A stretch of DNA of 42,171 nucleotides from Poriferisodalis sp964484385. Lineage in GTDB: Bacteria; Actinomycetota; Acidimicrobiia; Acidimicrobiales; Poriferisodalaceae. The notes under the pieces were generated by a model, which saw only the letters and a list, made by a program, of their open reading frames with translations, was not told the DNA's origin and did not search any database. The stretch is taken from assembly GCA_964484385.1 (NCBI GenBank), contig CAZAFV010000022.1:1-42171 (forward strand), given 5' to 3'. The position numbers were made by a program, and so were the translations under genes. Position 1 is the first letter of the stretch, and every line of letters starts with the position of its first letter. Below are positions 15,344-23,862 of this stretch, piece after piece.

Positions 15344-17282
15344 GGCGCAGCCACACCTCGTCGTAGCGACCGACGCCGAGTCGCTGCCCTTCGATCACCC
15401 TGCCGTCGGGAAGCGACATCCGCCCCAGCCCTTCGACATCCGCCGTCGCCGCCACCACGCTCGGCGAGTAGGCCAGGAACACGTAGGGGGCTTCGTTGGC
15501 GAGTTCGGCCATGAACTGTGCGACGGCGTCGCGCCGGTCTTCCCCGGCGTCAGTCGACTTGATCAGGCTCACCAAGGCGCTCAAGTGCTCACCGCTGAGA
15601 TTGGACGCGTTCAGCGGCGTGGTTCGCACCGGGCCGACAGCGGCCGATGCCAGCACTGCTGGGTCGGACTCGCCGCCGACACGCCAGCACGTTGCGCCGA
15701 AGTCGCCGGCAAAGGAGGGGCTCTGGACCACCGAGCCCATGATCCGGCTGATGAGTCCTGTGCGCGCCAGCGTCTCGACGTCGACATCGACGAGACCGGT
15801 GCTCTCCCACTGGCGCTCCAGTTCGGCGGTCATCCGGCCGAGGGCGAGGTCGTTGGTGCACAACACTCTGATTCGCACAGGTTCGCCGGGATCCCGGTCG
15901 TCGGATCGTTCGGGATCCTCCGTGTACTCACGCAGCAGCGAATGGGCGCGCTCGGCGTCATGTGTCGGCCAAGCCGCCGCGACCTCCTCCGAATACCAGA
16001 TGCTTGCGGGCGACCACCACTGCGTCGCGGCCAGCCAGTTGACATCTGGGCCGAGTGCAGAAACAAGTCGGGACTGGTCGGCAGCAGCCACTAGCGCTCG
16101 CCGCACCCGGATGTCGTCGAGCGGGGCGCGCAGCAGGTTGAACAGCACCACGCCGGCGTTGTCGTCATATCGCTGGACAGCGGTGAGCTGGCGGCCTGCG
16201 CCGTCGGTCGCCGCAGCCACCGCCGTGGACAGCTCGGCCGATCTCGACATCAGGATGTCGCCCCGGCCGTCGAGCAGTGCTTCGAGCCGTTGGCGCTCGT
16301 CGGGAATCTCGGTGAAGACGACGTCGTCAACCCAGGGCAGCGCCGCGCCGTCTGCCGCGGTGCGCCAGTAGTCGGGGTTTGCCTCCAAGACCGCCGGCGC
16401 CCCCACAGACCAGCGCCGGAACACGAACGGCCCCGTGCCCACCGGTGCTCTGGCGAAGGTCTCCGGCTCGGCCTCGGCGGCGACGATCGAGAAGACCCGC
16501 CCGACGGGGCCTGCCAGTGCAGCGGGAAGACCGGCGTTGGGTTCGCCCACTTCGATGACCAGCGTGAGCTCGTCGACGACGATGACCGAGGTGATGCGAG
16601 CGTCGCGCAGGTGGCCGCTGCTGGCTCGACCCGAGCGCAGGTAGTCGTCGATGCCGGTCTTGACCGTGAGCGCATCCAGCGGCTCGCCGTCGGTGAAGGT
16701 GATGCCCGGCCGCAGCGTGACCGTCCATCGCTGCAACGACGGGTCCGCGGACACCGACTCCGCCAGCCAAGGTTCCACCGACCCGTCGGGCGCCACGACG
16801 GTGAGCGTCTCGAGCACATGGTCGAGCACATTGCGGCATGACCACGCGCAGACGTGATCCCACGGTGTCCAGCCGGTGATGGGCGTGGGATCGGCAGCCA
16901 GCAGCACGCGCAGCGTGCCGCCCCTGCGCGGGGACGCGTCGGACAACCGCTGCGTCGTTGGCGCCGGTGTCTGCTCGGTTTCTCCGGCTGTGGATGTGGC
17001 ATCCGCGGTGCTCCCAGCGACAGCGGTTGTCGTCGGAGCCGCCGCGGGCTCCGGTGTGTCGTCAGTAGCTGTGCTGCACGCCCCCATCAGCAGCAGGACC
17101 GTGGCGAGGGCCGAGGTGCCGACGCGCCGCGATCTCAGGAGCCGCAGCCTTTGCTGCTCGTGACCGGAGCGTGCTCGCCAGCAATCCTGCTCTGCACCGA
17201 CGCCGACGCTAGTGGCGCGGCAGCCAGCGTCGATTGCGTGTGGGCCGATGAACACCGCGTGTAGCAGCCCCTCGCTAGACAT
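15336..17282 (-). CDS. Family-5 (DppA/OppA-like) extracellular solute-binding lipoprotein
   Basis: This solute-binding protein resembles family 5 (peptide, nickel and related ABC transporters): a GGTLRVLL opening after a low-complexity linker, then LRPGITFTDGEPLDALTVK and the GTGPFVFRRW region. A lipobox-like LLLMGAC follows a basic stretch and hydrophobic helix, so it should be membrane-anchored by diacylglyceryl-cysteine; a Thr/Ala-rich linker follows. No permease or ATPase genes lie nearby. The start is uncertain. ATG at 17282 gives a 60-residue n-region, too long for a lipoprotein signal, and no in-frame ATG, GTG or TTG lies between the -10 box at 17206 and the signal helix. A frameshift or a CTG start is possible. 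Confidence 0.8.
   Translation of the reverse strand: MSSEGLLHAVFIGPHAIDAGCRATSVGVGAEQDCWRARSGHEQQRLRLLRSRRVGTSALATVLLLMGACSTATDDTPEPAAAPTTTAVAGSTADATSTAGETEQTPAPTTQRLSDASPRRGGTLRVLLAADPTPITGWTPWDHVCAWSCRNVLDHVLETLTVVAPDGSVEPWLAESVSADPSLQRWTVTLRPGITFTDGEPLDALTVKTGIDDYLRSGRASSGHLRDARITSVIVVDELTLVIEVGEPNAGLPAALAGPVGRVFSIVAAEAEPETFARAPVGTGPFVFRRWSVGAPAVLEANPDYWRTAADGAALPWVDDVVFTEIPDERQRLEALLDGRGDILMSRSAELSTAVAAATDGAGRQLTAVQRYDDNAGVVLFNLLRAPLDDIRVRRALVAAADQSRLVSALGPDVNWLAATQWWSPASIWYSEEVAAAWPTHDAERAHSLLREYTEDPERSDDRDPGEPVRIRVLCTNDLALGRMTAELERQWESTGLVDVDVETLARTGLISRIMGSVVQSPSFAGDFGATCWRVGGESDPAVLASAAVGPVRTTPLNASNLSGEHLSALVSLIKSTDAGEDRRDAVAQFMAELANEAPYVFLAYSPSVVAATADVEGLGRMSLPDGRVIEGQRLGVGRYDEVWLRRE
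17206..17211 (-). promoter_or_regulatory. Likely -10 element within the 5' part of the solute-binding protein frame
   Basis: TAGCGT on the minus strand is followed 8 nt later by a GTG (17197), the usual leaderless layout here. That GTG is out of frame with the lipoprotein and its frame closes after 20 codons. Confidence 0.35.
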
Positions 17283-17351
17283 TGAGCAGCGCAACCTGGT
17301 TCGGCGCGATTACAGGATGCTCTTGCCAGCCACCTTCGAGGAGTGAGCCCT

Positions 17352-18638
17352 ATGTCCACCGGTCTTGCGGTCGTACTCGGTCTCCTGGCGGGTCTCGCCA
17401 TCGGGGCGATCATCGTGTGGGCCGCGCTCTCCCGTCGGCTGGCACAGGTGGTGCACGAACGCGATACGGCTCGCGACGAGTCGGCGGGGCAACGCGACGC
17501 TGTCGCTGAGTTGCGGGCCGAACTGGCCTCGGTGGAGGCCGACCGGGCGGCGCGGGTCGAGGCGATGGCGAAGCAGCAGGCGGAGATCGAGAGTCGGTTC
17601 AAGGAGATCGCGGCCCAGGTGAGCGAGACGACGCGTGACGCCTTCATGAAGGAATTCCGCGATCTGAGCGCCGAGCAGACCAAGACGGCGGGCAAGACGG
17701 TCAAAGAACTCGTCGAGCCGATGCGAGAACGCCTGGCGGAGTTGCAGGAGCACGTGAACAAGGCCGACAAGGCCCGTGTGGAAGACACGGCCAAGGTGTC
17801 GCAGAGCGTCGATCAGCTCGTGTCGGAGACGAGCGGCCTGCGCCAGATCCTGCGCGACTCCAAGATGCGCGGTGCTTGGGGCGAGCAGCACCTCCGCAAC
17901 GTCATCGAGGCCGCCGGCATGAGCAGGCATATCGACTACATCGAGCAGGCCACAGTCGGCGAACTCGGTGCCGAGGGTCGGCTGCGACCTGACGTGGTGG
18001 TGAAGGTGCCGGGCGGAGCGAGCGTCGTGATCGATGCAAAGACACCGTTTTCTGCCTACGACCGCGCCGTGCAGTCTGCGGATGAGACAGAGCAACAGCA
18101 GGCACTCGCTGAGCATGCCGCTGCACTGAGCGAGCGGGCCAAGGAACTCGGCGACCGCGACTACGGCCGGTGGGTATCAGGGTCGCCCGACTTCGTGTTG
18201 ATGTACGTTCCCACCGATCCCATGCTCGACGTGGCCATGGACGTCGACGGCGATGTCTGGCAGAACGCGTGGCACCGTCACCGAGTGCTGATCGCAACTC
18301 CTGGATTGCTCATTGCATTCCTGCGGACCGTCGCGCTGGCTTGGCAGCGGCAGGACATCGCACGCAACGCGGAGGCGGTCGCCAAGCTCGGCAACGACCT
18401 CTATTCCCGGCTCTCTACCTATGTCGAACACGTCGACAAGATGGGTCGCGGCCTGCGCAGCGCGGTCGGCGCCTACAACGACAGCGTGGGCTCGTTGCAA
18501 AGCAGAGTGCTTCCGCAGGCGAAACGCTTTCGCGACCTGGGTTCGGTGACAAGCGGCGACGAACTCGATGAGCCCAATCCCGTCGAACTTGACGTCCGTG
18601 CGGTGACAGCGGCTGAGTTGGAGCCAGGTCAGGGCTAG
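17352..18638 (+). CDS. rmuC: DNA recombination protein RmuC
   Basis: The 428-residue protein has an N-terminal membrane anchor (residues 3-24), a long predicted coiled coil (about 25-150), and then the RmuC nuclease-like domain beginning at RGAWGEQHLRNVIEAAGM. Conserved segments such as VVIDAKTPFSAYDRA and ASGSPDFVLMYVPTD-like positions follow. RmuC limits inversions at short repeats in E. coli, and its domain is related to restriction-endonuclease folds. The ATG at 17352 has GAGGAG 8 nt upstream and is preferred to the GTG nine bases earlier. It is divergent from the solute-binding protein gene and convergent with the molybdopterin-subunit gene. Confidence 0.92.
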   Translation: MSTGLAVVLGLLAGLAIGAIIVWAALSRRLAQVVHERDTARDESAGQRDAVAELRAELASVEADRAARVEAMAKQQAEIESRFKEIAAQVSETTRDAFMKEFRDLSAEQTKTAGKTVKELVEPMRERLAELQEHVNKADKARVEDTAKVSQSVDQLVSETSGLRQILRDSKMRGAWGEQHLRNVIEAAGMSRHIDYIEQATVGELGAEGRLRPDVVVKVPGGASVVIDAKTPFSAYDRAVQSADETEQQQALAEHAAALSERAKELGDRDYGRWVSGSPDFVLMYVPTDPMLDVAMDVDGDVWQNAWHRHRVLIATPGLLIAFLRTVALAWQRQDIARNAEAVAKLGNDLYSRLSTYVEHVDKMGRGLRSAVGAYNDSVGSLQSRVLPQAKRFRDLGSVTSGDELDEPNPVELDVRAVTAAELEPGQG

Positions 18639-18667
18639 GTCGCCCCAATCTCAGAGTGTTTCGACGC

Positions 18668-21030
18668 TCACGCAACTCCAGCAGTGGCGTCGTTGATGGC
18701 TTGCCAGACGCGCTGGGGGGTGAGCGGCATGTCGATGTGGCGGATCCCCAGGTGGGCGACGGCGTCGACGACAGCGTTCTGGACGGCGGGCGTGGCGCCA
18801 ACAGTGCCCGACTCGCCGATGCCCTTGGCGCCGAGCGGATTGATGTGCGTGGGCGTCTCGAGCACCACGCGGTCGAAGAACGGCAGCTCTGCCGCAGAGA
18901 TGATCGGGTAGTCGGCGAAGTTCCCGGTGAGCGGGTTGCCGTCGGGGTCGTAGACGAACTCCTCGTACAGCGCCTGGGCCGCACCTTGTGCCAGTCCCCC
19001 GTGCACCTGCCCTGCCGCGAGCAGCGGGTTGAGGATGGTGCCGGCATCGTCGCAGGCCACGAGCCGGCGAAGCTCCACCTCGCCGGTGTGGCGGTCGACC
19101 TCCACCACGGCGACATGTGTGCCGAAAGGGAACGTGGGTGCTTCGGAGTCGAACACCTCCTCGGCATGCAGCAGGCGCGGAGGTGTTCGACTCCGANNNN
19201 NNNNNNCAGCAGGCGCGGCCCCGCAGCGTTGTCGCCGTCGCCCCCTGATGTCTCGGCGGCCGATGCGAGGTATTCAGCGACCGCTGCCCAGTCCACCGAC
19301 ACGGCCGGGGTGCCCACAACGTGGAACGCGCCGACCTCGGTGTCGAGCGTGATATCTGCCGGGTCGGCTTCCAGCAGGGTCGCCGCCACCGAGCGGGCCT
19401 GATCGACCAGCGTGCCGGAGGCTTCCCAGATGGCGGTACCTGCCAGCTGCACCGAACGTGAGCCGCCGGTCACCTCGCCGCGGGGTACCTCGTCGGTGTC
19501 GCCGTGGACGATGTCGATGCTGTGCATCGGCACGCCGGTGCGGTCGGAGATGAGCATGGCCCACGAGGTGTGGTGGCCCTGCCCGTACGGCGATGAACCG
19601 GTGCGAGCCACGATGCGACCGCCCGCAAGCAGTTCCACTGCCCCGTACTCGGAGCGTCCGACGCCTGCGGTGCGCTCGACGTAGGTCGCCAACCCGATGC
19701 CGAGCAGCTTGTCGTCGCCGTCTGCACGGCGGCGGGCCTGCTCTGCACGCAGTTCGCTGTAACCGGCCGCGTCGAGCGCAGCATCCAGGCTGGCTTCGTA
19801 CGCGCCGGTGTCGTATGGCATGCCGGTGCGGGTGGTGAGCGGGAAGACTTCCGGCTGCAAGAAGTTCTTCCGGCGCACCTCGGCAGGGTCCATGCCGATC
19901 TCGGCGGCGAAGACGTCGACCGCACGCTCGATGGCCGCCGCCGCTTCGGGCCTGCCGGCACCGCGGTAGGGACCGGTCGGCGTGGTGTTGGTGAGCACCG
20001 AGACTGAGGTGAAACCCAGCGTGGCGATGTCGTAACAGCCCGCGAGCATCGCCCGGCCGTTGTTCGGCAACGCCGCGCCCATGTTCCCGTAAGCACCGGC
20101 CTGCTGAACCACGTGCACCGCAAATGCCGTGATGCGCCCGTCGCGGGTGCCGCCGATGCGGCAGTACTGGATCTGCCCGCGGCCATGCACGAGACCGACC
20201 ATGTCGTCGGTGCGCGAGGGCACCCACATGACCGGCCGGCCGGTGCGAGCTGCCAGCCAACCCAGCAGCGCCTCCTCGGGATGCGGGCGAGCCTTCGCCC
20301 CGAAGCTCCCTCCCACGTCGCGCGAGACCACACGCATCTGGGACCGGTCGAGTTCGAGGATCTTGGCGAGTCCGGCGCGTACCGGGTGCGGTCCCTGTCC
20401 GGCATTGACATGGTGCAGGCGTCCGTCGTCAGCCCAGCGGCTCGCTGCAACGCGCGGTTCCAGCGGGCACGGTGCGATGCGGTTGTTGATCGTGCGGACC
20501 TCGGCGACGGCCTCGCACGAGTCGAAATCGGCCTGCTCGTCGTCGAGCGACATGCGGATAACGACGTTCGGCTCCGCCATGCCGTCGAACAGCGCCGGAC
20601 CCTCCAGTGCTTCTTCGGGATCGACGAGCGCCTGCAGCGGCTCGTAGTCGACGATGACCATCTCCGCTGCGTCGATCGCTGCGGCCGCGGTGTCTGCGAC
20701 CACGACGGCGATGGGCTCGCCGACGAACCTCACCCGCTCGGCAGCCAGCATCGGGCGCACGATGGCGGCATCGAACGCCGGGTTCGGTGACGGGTAGGGC
20801 TCCAGATTGACATCGGCTGCCGTGATCACATCGACCACACCGGGCGCGCTGCGAGCCGCGCTCACATCGAGGCCGGTGATCTCGGCGTGGGGAACCGTCG
20901 ACGTCACGTAGCAGGCGTGCGCCATGGGTTCCCACTCGGCATCGGCGGTGAGGTTGGCAACAAACTGTCCCCGGCCGCGCAGCAGCGAGTCGTCCTCGCG
21001 TCGAACCACCGATGTCCCTCGCAATGCCAT
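18668..21030 (-). CDS. Xanthine dehydrogenase/CoxL-family molybdopterin-binding subunit, interrupted by an assembly gap
   Basis: Two frames joined across the N gap give one protein of about 774 residues, the usual length. The N-terminal part (21030 down to 19207) has GGSFGAK (residues 240-246), a molybdopterin-contact motif, and PYRGAGR (354-360). The C-terminal part (19196 down to 18668) has FPFGTHVAVVEVD, GQVHGGLAQG and GAKGIGESG with the catalytic glutamate. PYRGAGR is the form II type, not the AYxCSFR loop of true CO dehydrogenase, so the substrate is probably an aldehyde, N-heterocycle or similar. Removing 19181-19218 restores frame, so the break is an assembly artefact, not a pseudogene. 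The FAD and 2Fe-2S subunit genes are not nearby. A GAGGG ribosome-binding site precedes the ATG. Confidence 0.88.
19143..19196. repeat. Perfect 18-bp inverted repeat at the contig end
   Basis: Arms 19143-19160 and 19179-19196 are exact reverse complements and abut the N gap. The second arm adds nothing to the protein and looks like a fold-back artefact at the end of a contig. The 12-mer 19169-19180 recurs at 19207-19218, just across the gap. Confidence 0.85.
19197..19206. other. Scaffold gap of ten N
   Basis: Ten undetermined bases, a typical placeholder length. The flanks share the 12-mer CAGCAGGCGCGG, so the contigs overlap and nothing appears to be missing. Confidence 0.95.
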
Positions 21031-21198
21031 GAAATCCCTCGCTCCGTCTCTCGTGGTCGCGGGCGCCGCGGCCAGCGCCCCGGCGATTGTGGCAGGTCGG
21101 TTGCCGGCGCACCCGCGTCACACCGCAGCAGCGTCGCCACGCCCATGACGAGGTTCCTAGCGAAGCGCGGCCCAGTGCCGAGCCGGCGCGAGGCTGGG

Positions 21199-21972
21199 CT
21201 ACCAGACCGCTGACGGGTCGATGGAGAGCACTTCGACCATCTCGGCGTGTAGCGCCGCAAAGTGCGCCGAGCGCCGACCTGCGCGGCCGCTCGCCGATGC
21301 TGTGGCGGCGCTATCAGCGGGCCACTGTGGCTGGTACCCCGCGCTCGCCACAGCCTCGTCGACCGCAGCCTGCCACTCAGCACGCTGGTCGCTCATGCTG
21401 CGATTCATCACGCCGTCGGCGAGGAGTGCATCGTGCGAACAACCAGGCGGCAGCTCGAACAGCTCGCACGCCATCGGCGTGAACTGATCGAACAGCGGGA
21501 GCAGCTGCGATCGGCCTTCCTCGGTGCGCAGCAGCCGTGACAGCAACCCCGACGCGTGACGCAGGTGCGACCGTTCCTCGGCCAGCGCTCGGCGCGCAAC
21601 CGCGCCGAGGGCTTCCCACGACGAGTCTGCGAGCGCTGCCCAGCGGACGGTCTCGGCGGTGTCGTACAGGAAGTGCCGGACCAGGGTTTCGCCCCAGTCG
21701 CGGCACGGCAGCTCGGTGAGGTGCGCGCAGCGGTACTCGCGCGGCTGGCGTCCGTATGCGAGCGCGTCGATGTCGTCGCCGAGCAGCCCGTACAGCGCCC
21801 GAGCATGACCCAGCTCGTCTTGGCTGATCGACGTGAGCGCCAGATCCTCCTCCAGGAACGGGCCGACAGCTATCCACCACGCCAGGTTCTGGCCGATGCA
21901 CAACTCGTCATCAGCGAGCGCCAGCACCATCTCGCGCGCGCCGTTCATGCCTTCCGGTGCCGAGTCGGTCAT
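21199..21972 (-). CDS. paaC: Phenylacetyl-CoA 1,2-epoxidase subunit PaaC
   Basis: The 257-residue protein has the ferritin-like fold of PaaC, with LADDELCIGQNLAWW and SISQDELGHARALYGLLG near the N-terminus. PaaC is the structural partner of catalytic PaaA in the multicomponent monooxygenase that makes the 2,3-epoxide of phenylacetyl-CoA under air. The ATG overlaps the paaB stop (ATGA). It is the last gene of the cluster. After it, 168 bp contain a possible GC-rich hairpin (arms around 21168 and 21193) but no gene, and then the molybdopterin-subunit gene starts on the same strand. Confidence 0.92.
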   Translation of the reverse strand: MTDSAPEGMNGAREMVLALADDELCIGQNLAWWIAVGPFLEEDLALTSISQDELGHARALYGLLGDDIDALAYGRQPREYRCAHLTELPCRDWGETLVRHFLYDTAETVRWAALADSSWEALGAVARRALAEERSHLRHASGLLSRLLRTEEGRSQLLPLFDQFTPMACELFELPPGCSHDALLADGVMNRSMSDQRAEWQAAVDEAVASAGYQPQWPADSAATASASGRAGRRSAHFAALHAEMVEVLSIDPSAVW

Positions 21973-22241
21973 GAGGCTGGCTGGCCTCCGGCCTGCCGCA
22001 GATCTCGCAACAGCGCTCCGTCGTTGTGGCGGTGAGGACGGTCTGCCATCTCGAGCTCAACAGGGTCGGCGACCAGCAGGTCCTCTCGGGCCACCACCCA
22101 CATCTGGTCTCCCTCAGAGCGCCGGGTGTAGCAGTCGCGGGCAAAGCTGAGGGCCAGATCGTCGTCGGGCGCTTCGAGCGCGCCGACATGGATGAACGGA
22201 TCCTTGCCAGGACGCTTGAGGAACACCTCGTAGGTCTTCAT
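21969..22241 (-). CDS. paaB: Phenylacetyl-CoA 1,2-epoxidase subunit PaaB
   Basis: The 90-residue protein matches PaaB in size and in its opening, MKTYEVFLKRPGKDPFIHVG, followed by DDDLALSFARDCYTRR and EGDQMWVVARE. PaaB bridges PaaAC heterodimers in the epoxidase complex and is needed for activity. Both ends overlap neighbours by 4 bp (ATGA), with paaD upstream and paaC downstream. In the common order paaB follows paaA directly; here paaD is interposed. Confidence 0.92.
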   Translation of the reverse strand: MKTYEVFLKRPGKDPFIHVGALEAPDDDLALSFARDCYTRRSEGDQMWVVAREDLLVADPVELEMADRPHRHNDGALLRDLRQAGGQPAS

Positions 22242-22882
22242 GCCAAAGCCGGGCTAGCTGGCGCCGCCCCAATGGCGGCCGTGCTGGTTTGCGCCGCCCC
22301 AATGGCGGCCGGAAGGTCAACCCTGCCGACGACCTCGATCGGGTTGCGGCAGCTCGGGCACCATTCCACGCTGCGGCACGGCGTCGGCCCGAAGTCTGAC
22401 CGGTGCTCCAGGGCATCGTGGCCGCAGATGGGGCATGTCGCCGTGGGCACGGCCCTATCGGACTGAGAACGACGAACGGCCACCGAGTACTCGCTGGCCA
22501 AGAAGCTCACTGCTCCTGGCGCGATGCGATCCGGCGTCCACACCGGGTCGGCGACGAACACCACGTCCACCGACACGTCGCTGCCGACGCACGCCGAACG
22601 AGCCGCAGCAGTCACATCATCGGCGATCACGTCGAGCGCAGGACAGCCCAGCATGGTCGGGATCAGCTCGATCCGGACCGCGCTGCTGGCATTGCTCACA
22701 GAAACGCGTTCGAGGATCCCCAACTCGGCAATCGTGATCTCGGGATACTCAGGATCGCACACTGTCGACACTGCCTCGAACACCGCCGCCTCCATGGCGG
22801 CCATGTTGACTACCGCCGCCTCCATGGCGGCCGTGTTCACTGGCGCCGCCTCGATGGCGGCCGTGCTCCGTCCCTCGCTCAT
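22238..22882 (-). CDS. paaD: PaaD, Fe-S maturation protein of phenylacetyl-CoA epoxidase, with repeat-encoded ends
   Basis: The 214-residue protein contains the MIP18/DUF59 domain (VCDPEYPEITIAELGILE) followed by the C-terminal zinc-ribbon of PaaD (CPICGHDALEH...WCPSCRNP). PaaD is thought to help insert metal or Fe-S clusters into the epoxidase system. It is longer than the roughly 165 residues usual for the family. The extra length is an N-terminal stretch of AA(M/I)EAA(V/P)VN decapeptides and a C-terminal AAIGAA pair, both encoded by 30-bp hairpin repeats. I chose the ATG giving MSEGRS, which overlaps the paaA stop as ATGA; a longer open frame upstream lies wholly inside paaA. The stop overlaps paaB as ATGA. 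Confidence 0.9.
   Translation of the reverse strand: MSEGRSTAAIEAAPVNTAAMEAAVVNMAAMEAAVFEAVSTVCDPEYPEITIAELGILERVSVSNASSAVRIELIPTMLGCPALDVIADDVTAAARSACVGSDVSVDVVFVADPVWTPDRIAPGAVSFLASEYSVAVRRSQSDRAVPTATCPICGHDALEHRSDFGPTPCRSVEWCPSCRNPIEVVGRVDLPAAIGAAQTSTAAIGAAPASPALA
22261..22312. repeat. 30-bp hairpin repeat, two copies, at the 3' end of paaD
   Basis: Units begin at 22261 and 22291; the first 20 bases are identical in both. Each has GCCGCC/GGCGGC arms around a 5-base loop. On the coding strand they give the AAIGAA peptides of PaaD. Confidence 0.8.
22782..22871. repeat. 30-bp hairpin repeat, three tandem copies, at the 5' end of paaD
   Basis: Units at 22782, 22812 and 22842 share GCCGCCT(C/C/G)(C/A)ATGGCGGCC-type hairpins with the same arms as the 3' cluster. 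They encode AA(M/I)EAA decapeptides before the conserved PaaD domain. Confidence 0.85.
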
Positions 22883-23799
22883 GCGGGCACCGCCGCGGCC
22901 TCGTCCAGCGCGGAACGCACCCACGCTGCCCCGTCCCAAGCAAGGCGCGCGTCGTTCAAACGGCGAGCGCTGTCGGGACCACGTCCCGCAATGGCCGCTT
23001 TCAGCGCATCCCAGTCGATCTCCCCGCTGGCCCAACGGCCAGTCTCCGGGTCCTGGTGCAAGTCCGGGTCGGGAATCGTGAAGCCGGCAGCGGTCAGCTG
23101 CGGCACCATCTTCTGCACGAACCGATCCCGCAGATCCTCGTTGCGCTCAGACTTGATGTGCCAGCGCAGCAGCACGTCGTCGGGCCTCGTGTCGGGGCCG
23201 AAGAGCTGCACCGACGGCCACCACCAGCGGTCGATGCCTTCCTGCATCATCTCGTGCTGCTGGGCAGTGCCCTTGGCCATCTTCAGCAACAGCTCCTCGC
23301 CGTTGCGCATGTGGAAGCCCTCCTCGGCGATGATCCGCCGCAGGATGCGCTTGTAGGGCCCGTAGCTGCAGTTCTTGAAGACGGCCTGCTGGCTGGCGAG
23401 CGCCGCCGCATCGACCAGGTACGCAATGGCGATCTGATCGCCCCACGAGTACGCCCGGTAATGGAACACGTTGTGAAACGTGGTGCGCCCCGCCAGCAGG
23501 TCGACGGTCATCTCGTCACGGGTCTTGACGCCCATGTCGGCCGCCACCATGTAGAGCAGGTGCGCGTGGCCGATCTCGTCCTGCGTCTTGGCCAGCGCGG
23601 TCAGCTTGTTCGTCAGTCCCGGTGCCTTGGCGATCCAGTCCCGTTCGGTCAGCCCGCCCATGTACTCGCTGTTGGCGTGCAGCTCGATGAACCGGAACAC
23701 CGCCTCGCGGTACGCGTCTGGCATGTCATCGTCGGGCTCCACCAGCCCGCCGTCATCCAGAAAGGCCTCGAAGTCGTCCATCGAGTCCCATCGGCGCAT
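22879..23799 (-). CDS. paaA: Phenylacetyl-CoA 1,2-epoxidase catalytic subunit PaaA
   Basis: The 306-residue protein has the di-iron ferritin-like fold of PaaA. Metal-site motifs include TQDEIGHAHLLY and IAEEGFHMRNG, together with the YSWGDQIAIAYLVDAAA and SYGPYKRILRRI segments conserved in this subunit. It inserts one oxygen atom into phenylacetyl-CoA, the first committed aerobic step of phenylacetate breakdown. The ATG has a GGGAGG ribosome-binding site and a TAGCAT box about 30 nt upstream, so it heads the paaA-D-B-C operon. The flavin/ferredoxin reductase PaaE and downstream genes (paaG, paaZ, paaK) are not in the window, so electrons and later steps come from elsewhere. Confidence 0.94.
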   Translation of the reverse strand: MRRWDSMDDFEAFLDDGGLVEPDDDMPDAYREAVFRFIELHANSEYMGGLTERDWIAKAPGLTNKLTALAKTQDEIGHAHLLYMVAADMGVKTRDEMTVDLLAGRTTFHNVFHYRAYSWGDQIAIAYLVDAAALASQQAVFKNCSYGPYKRILRRIIAEEGFHMRNGEELLLKMAKGTAQQHEMMQEGIDRWWWPSVQLFGPDTRPDDVLLRWHIKSERNEDLRDRFVQKMVPQLTAAGFTIPDPDLHQDPETGRWASGEIDWDALKAAIAGRGPDSARRLNDARLAWDGAAWVRSALDEAAAVPA

Positions 23800-23830
23800 G
23801 CACGCCTCCCTGCCGAGGTGAACAACCCGA

Positions 23831-23836
23831 ATGCTA
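23831..23836 (-). promoter_or_regulatory. -10 element for the paa operon
   Basis: TAGCAT on the minus strand in the 63-bp gap between the large FN3 protein gene and paaA, about 30 nt upstream of the paaA ATG. The short leader carries GGGAGG. Confidence 0.5.
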
Positions 23837-23862
23837 CGCCCGGGGTGTCGCTGCGTTGCCCG

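Noticed and set aside
18415..19196. C-terminal continuation of the molybdopterin subunit in the wrong frame, giving an apparent 871-residue protein
   Set aside because: Past the gap this frame is Arg/Ser-rich and unlike the family; the correct C-terminus is in another frame, restored when the artefact is removed.
19143..19196. Insertion-sequence end or attachment site
   Set aside because: The inverted repeat abuts the N gap, duplicates adjacent coding sequence exactly and disappears on reassembly.
18668..21030. True aerobic CO dehydrogenase (form I CoxL)
   Set aside because: The loop is PYRGAGR, not AYxCSFR, and the other subunits are absent.
22261..22871. CRISPR array from the 30-bp repeats near paaD
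   Set aside because: The units are contiguous without unique spacers, are translated in frame and have no cas genes nearby.
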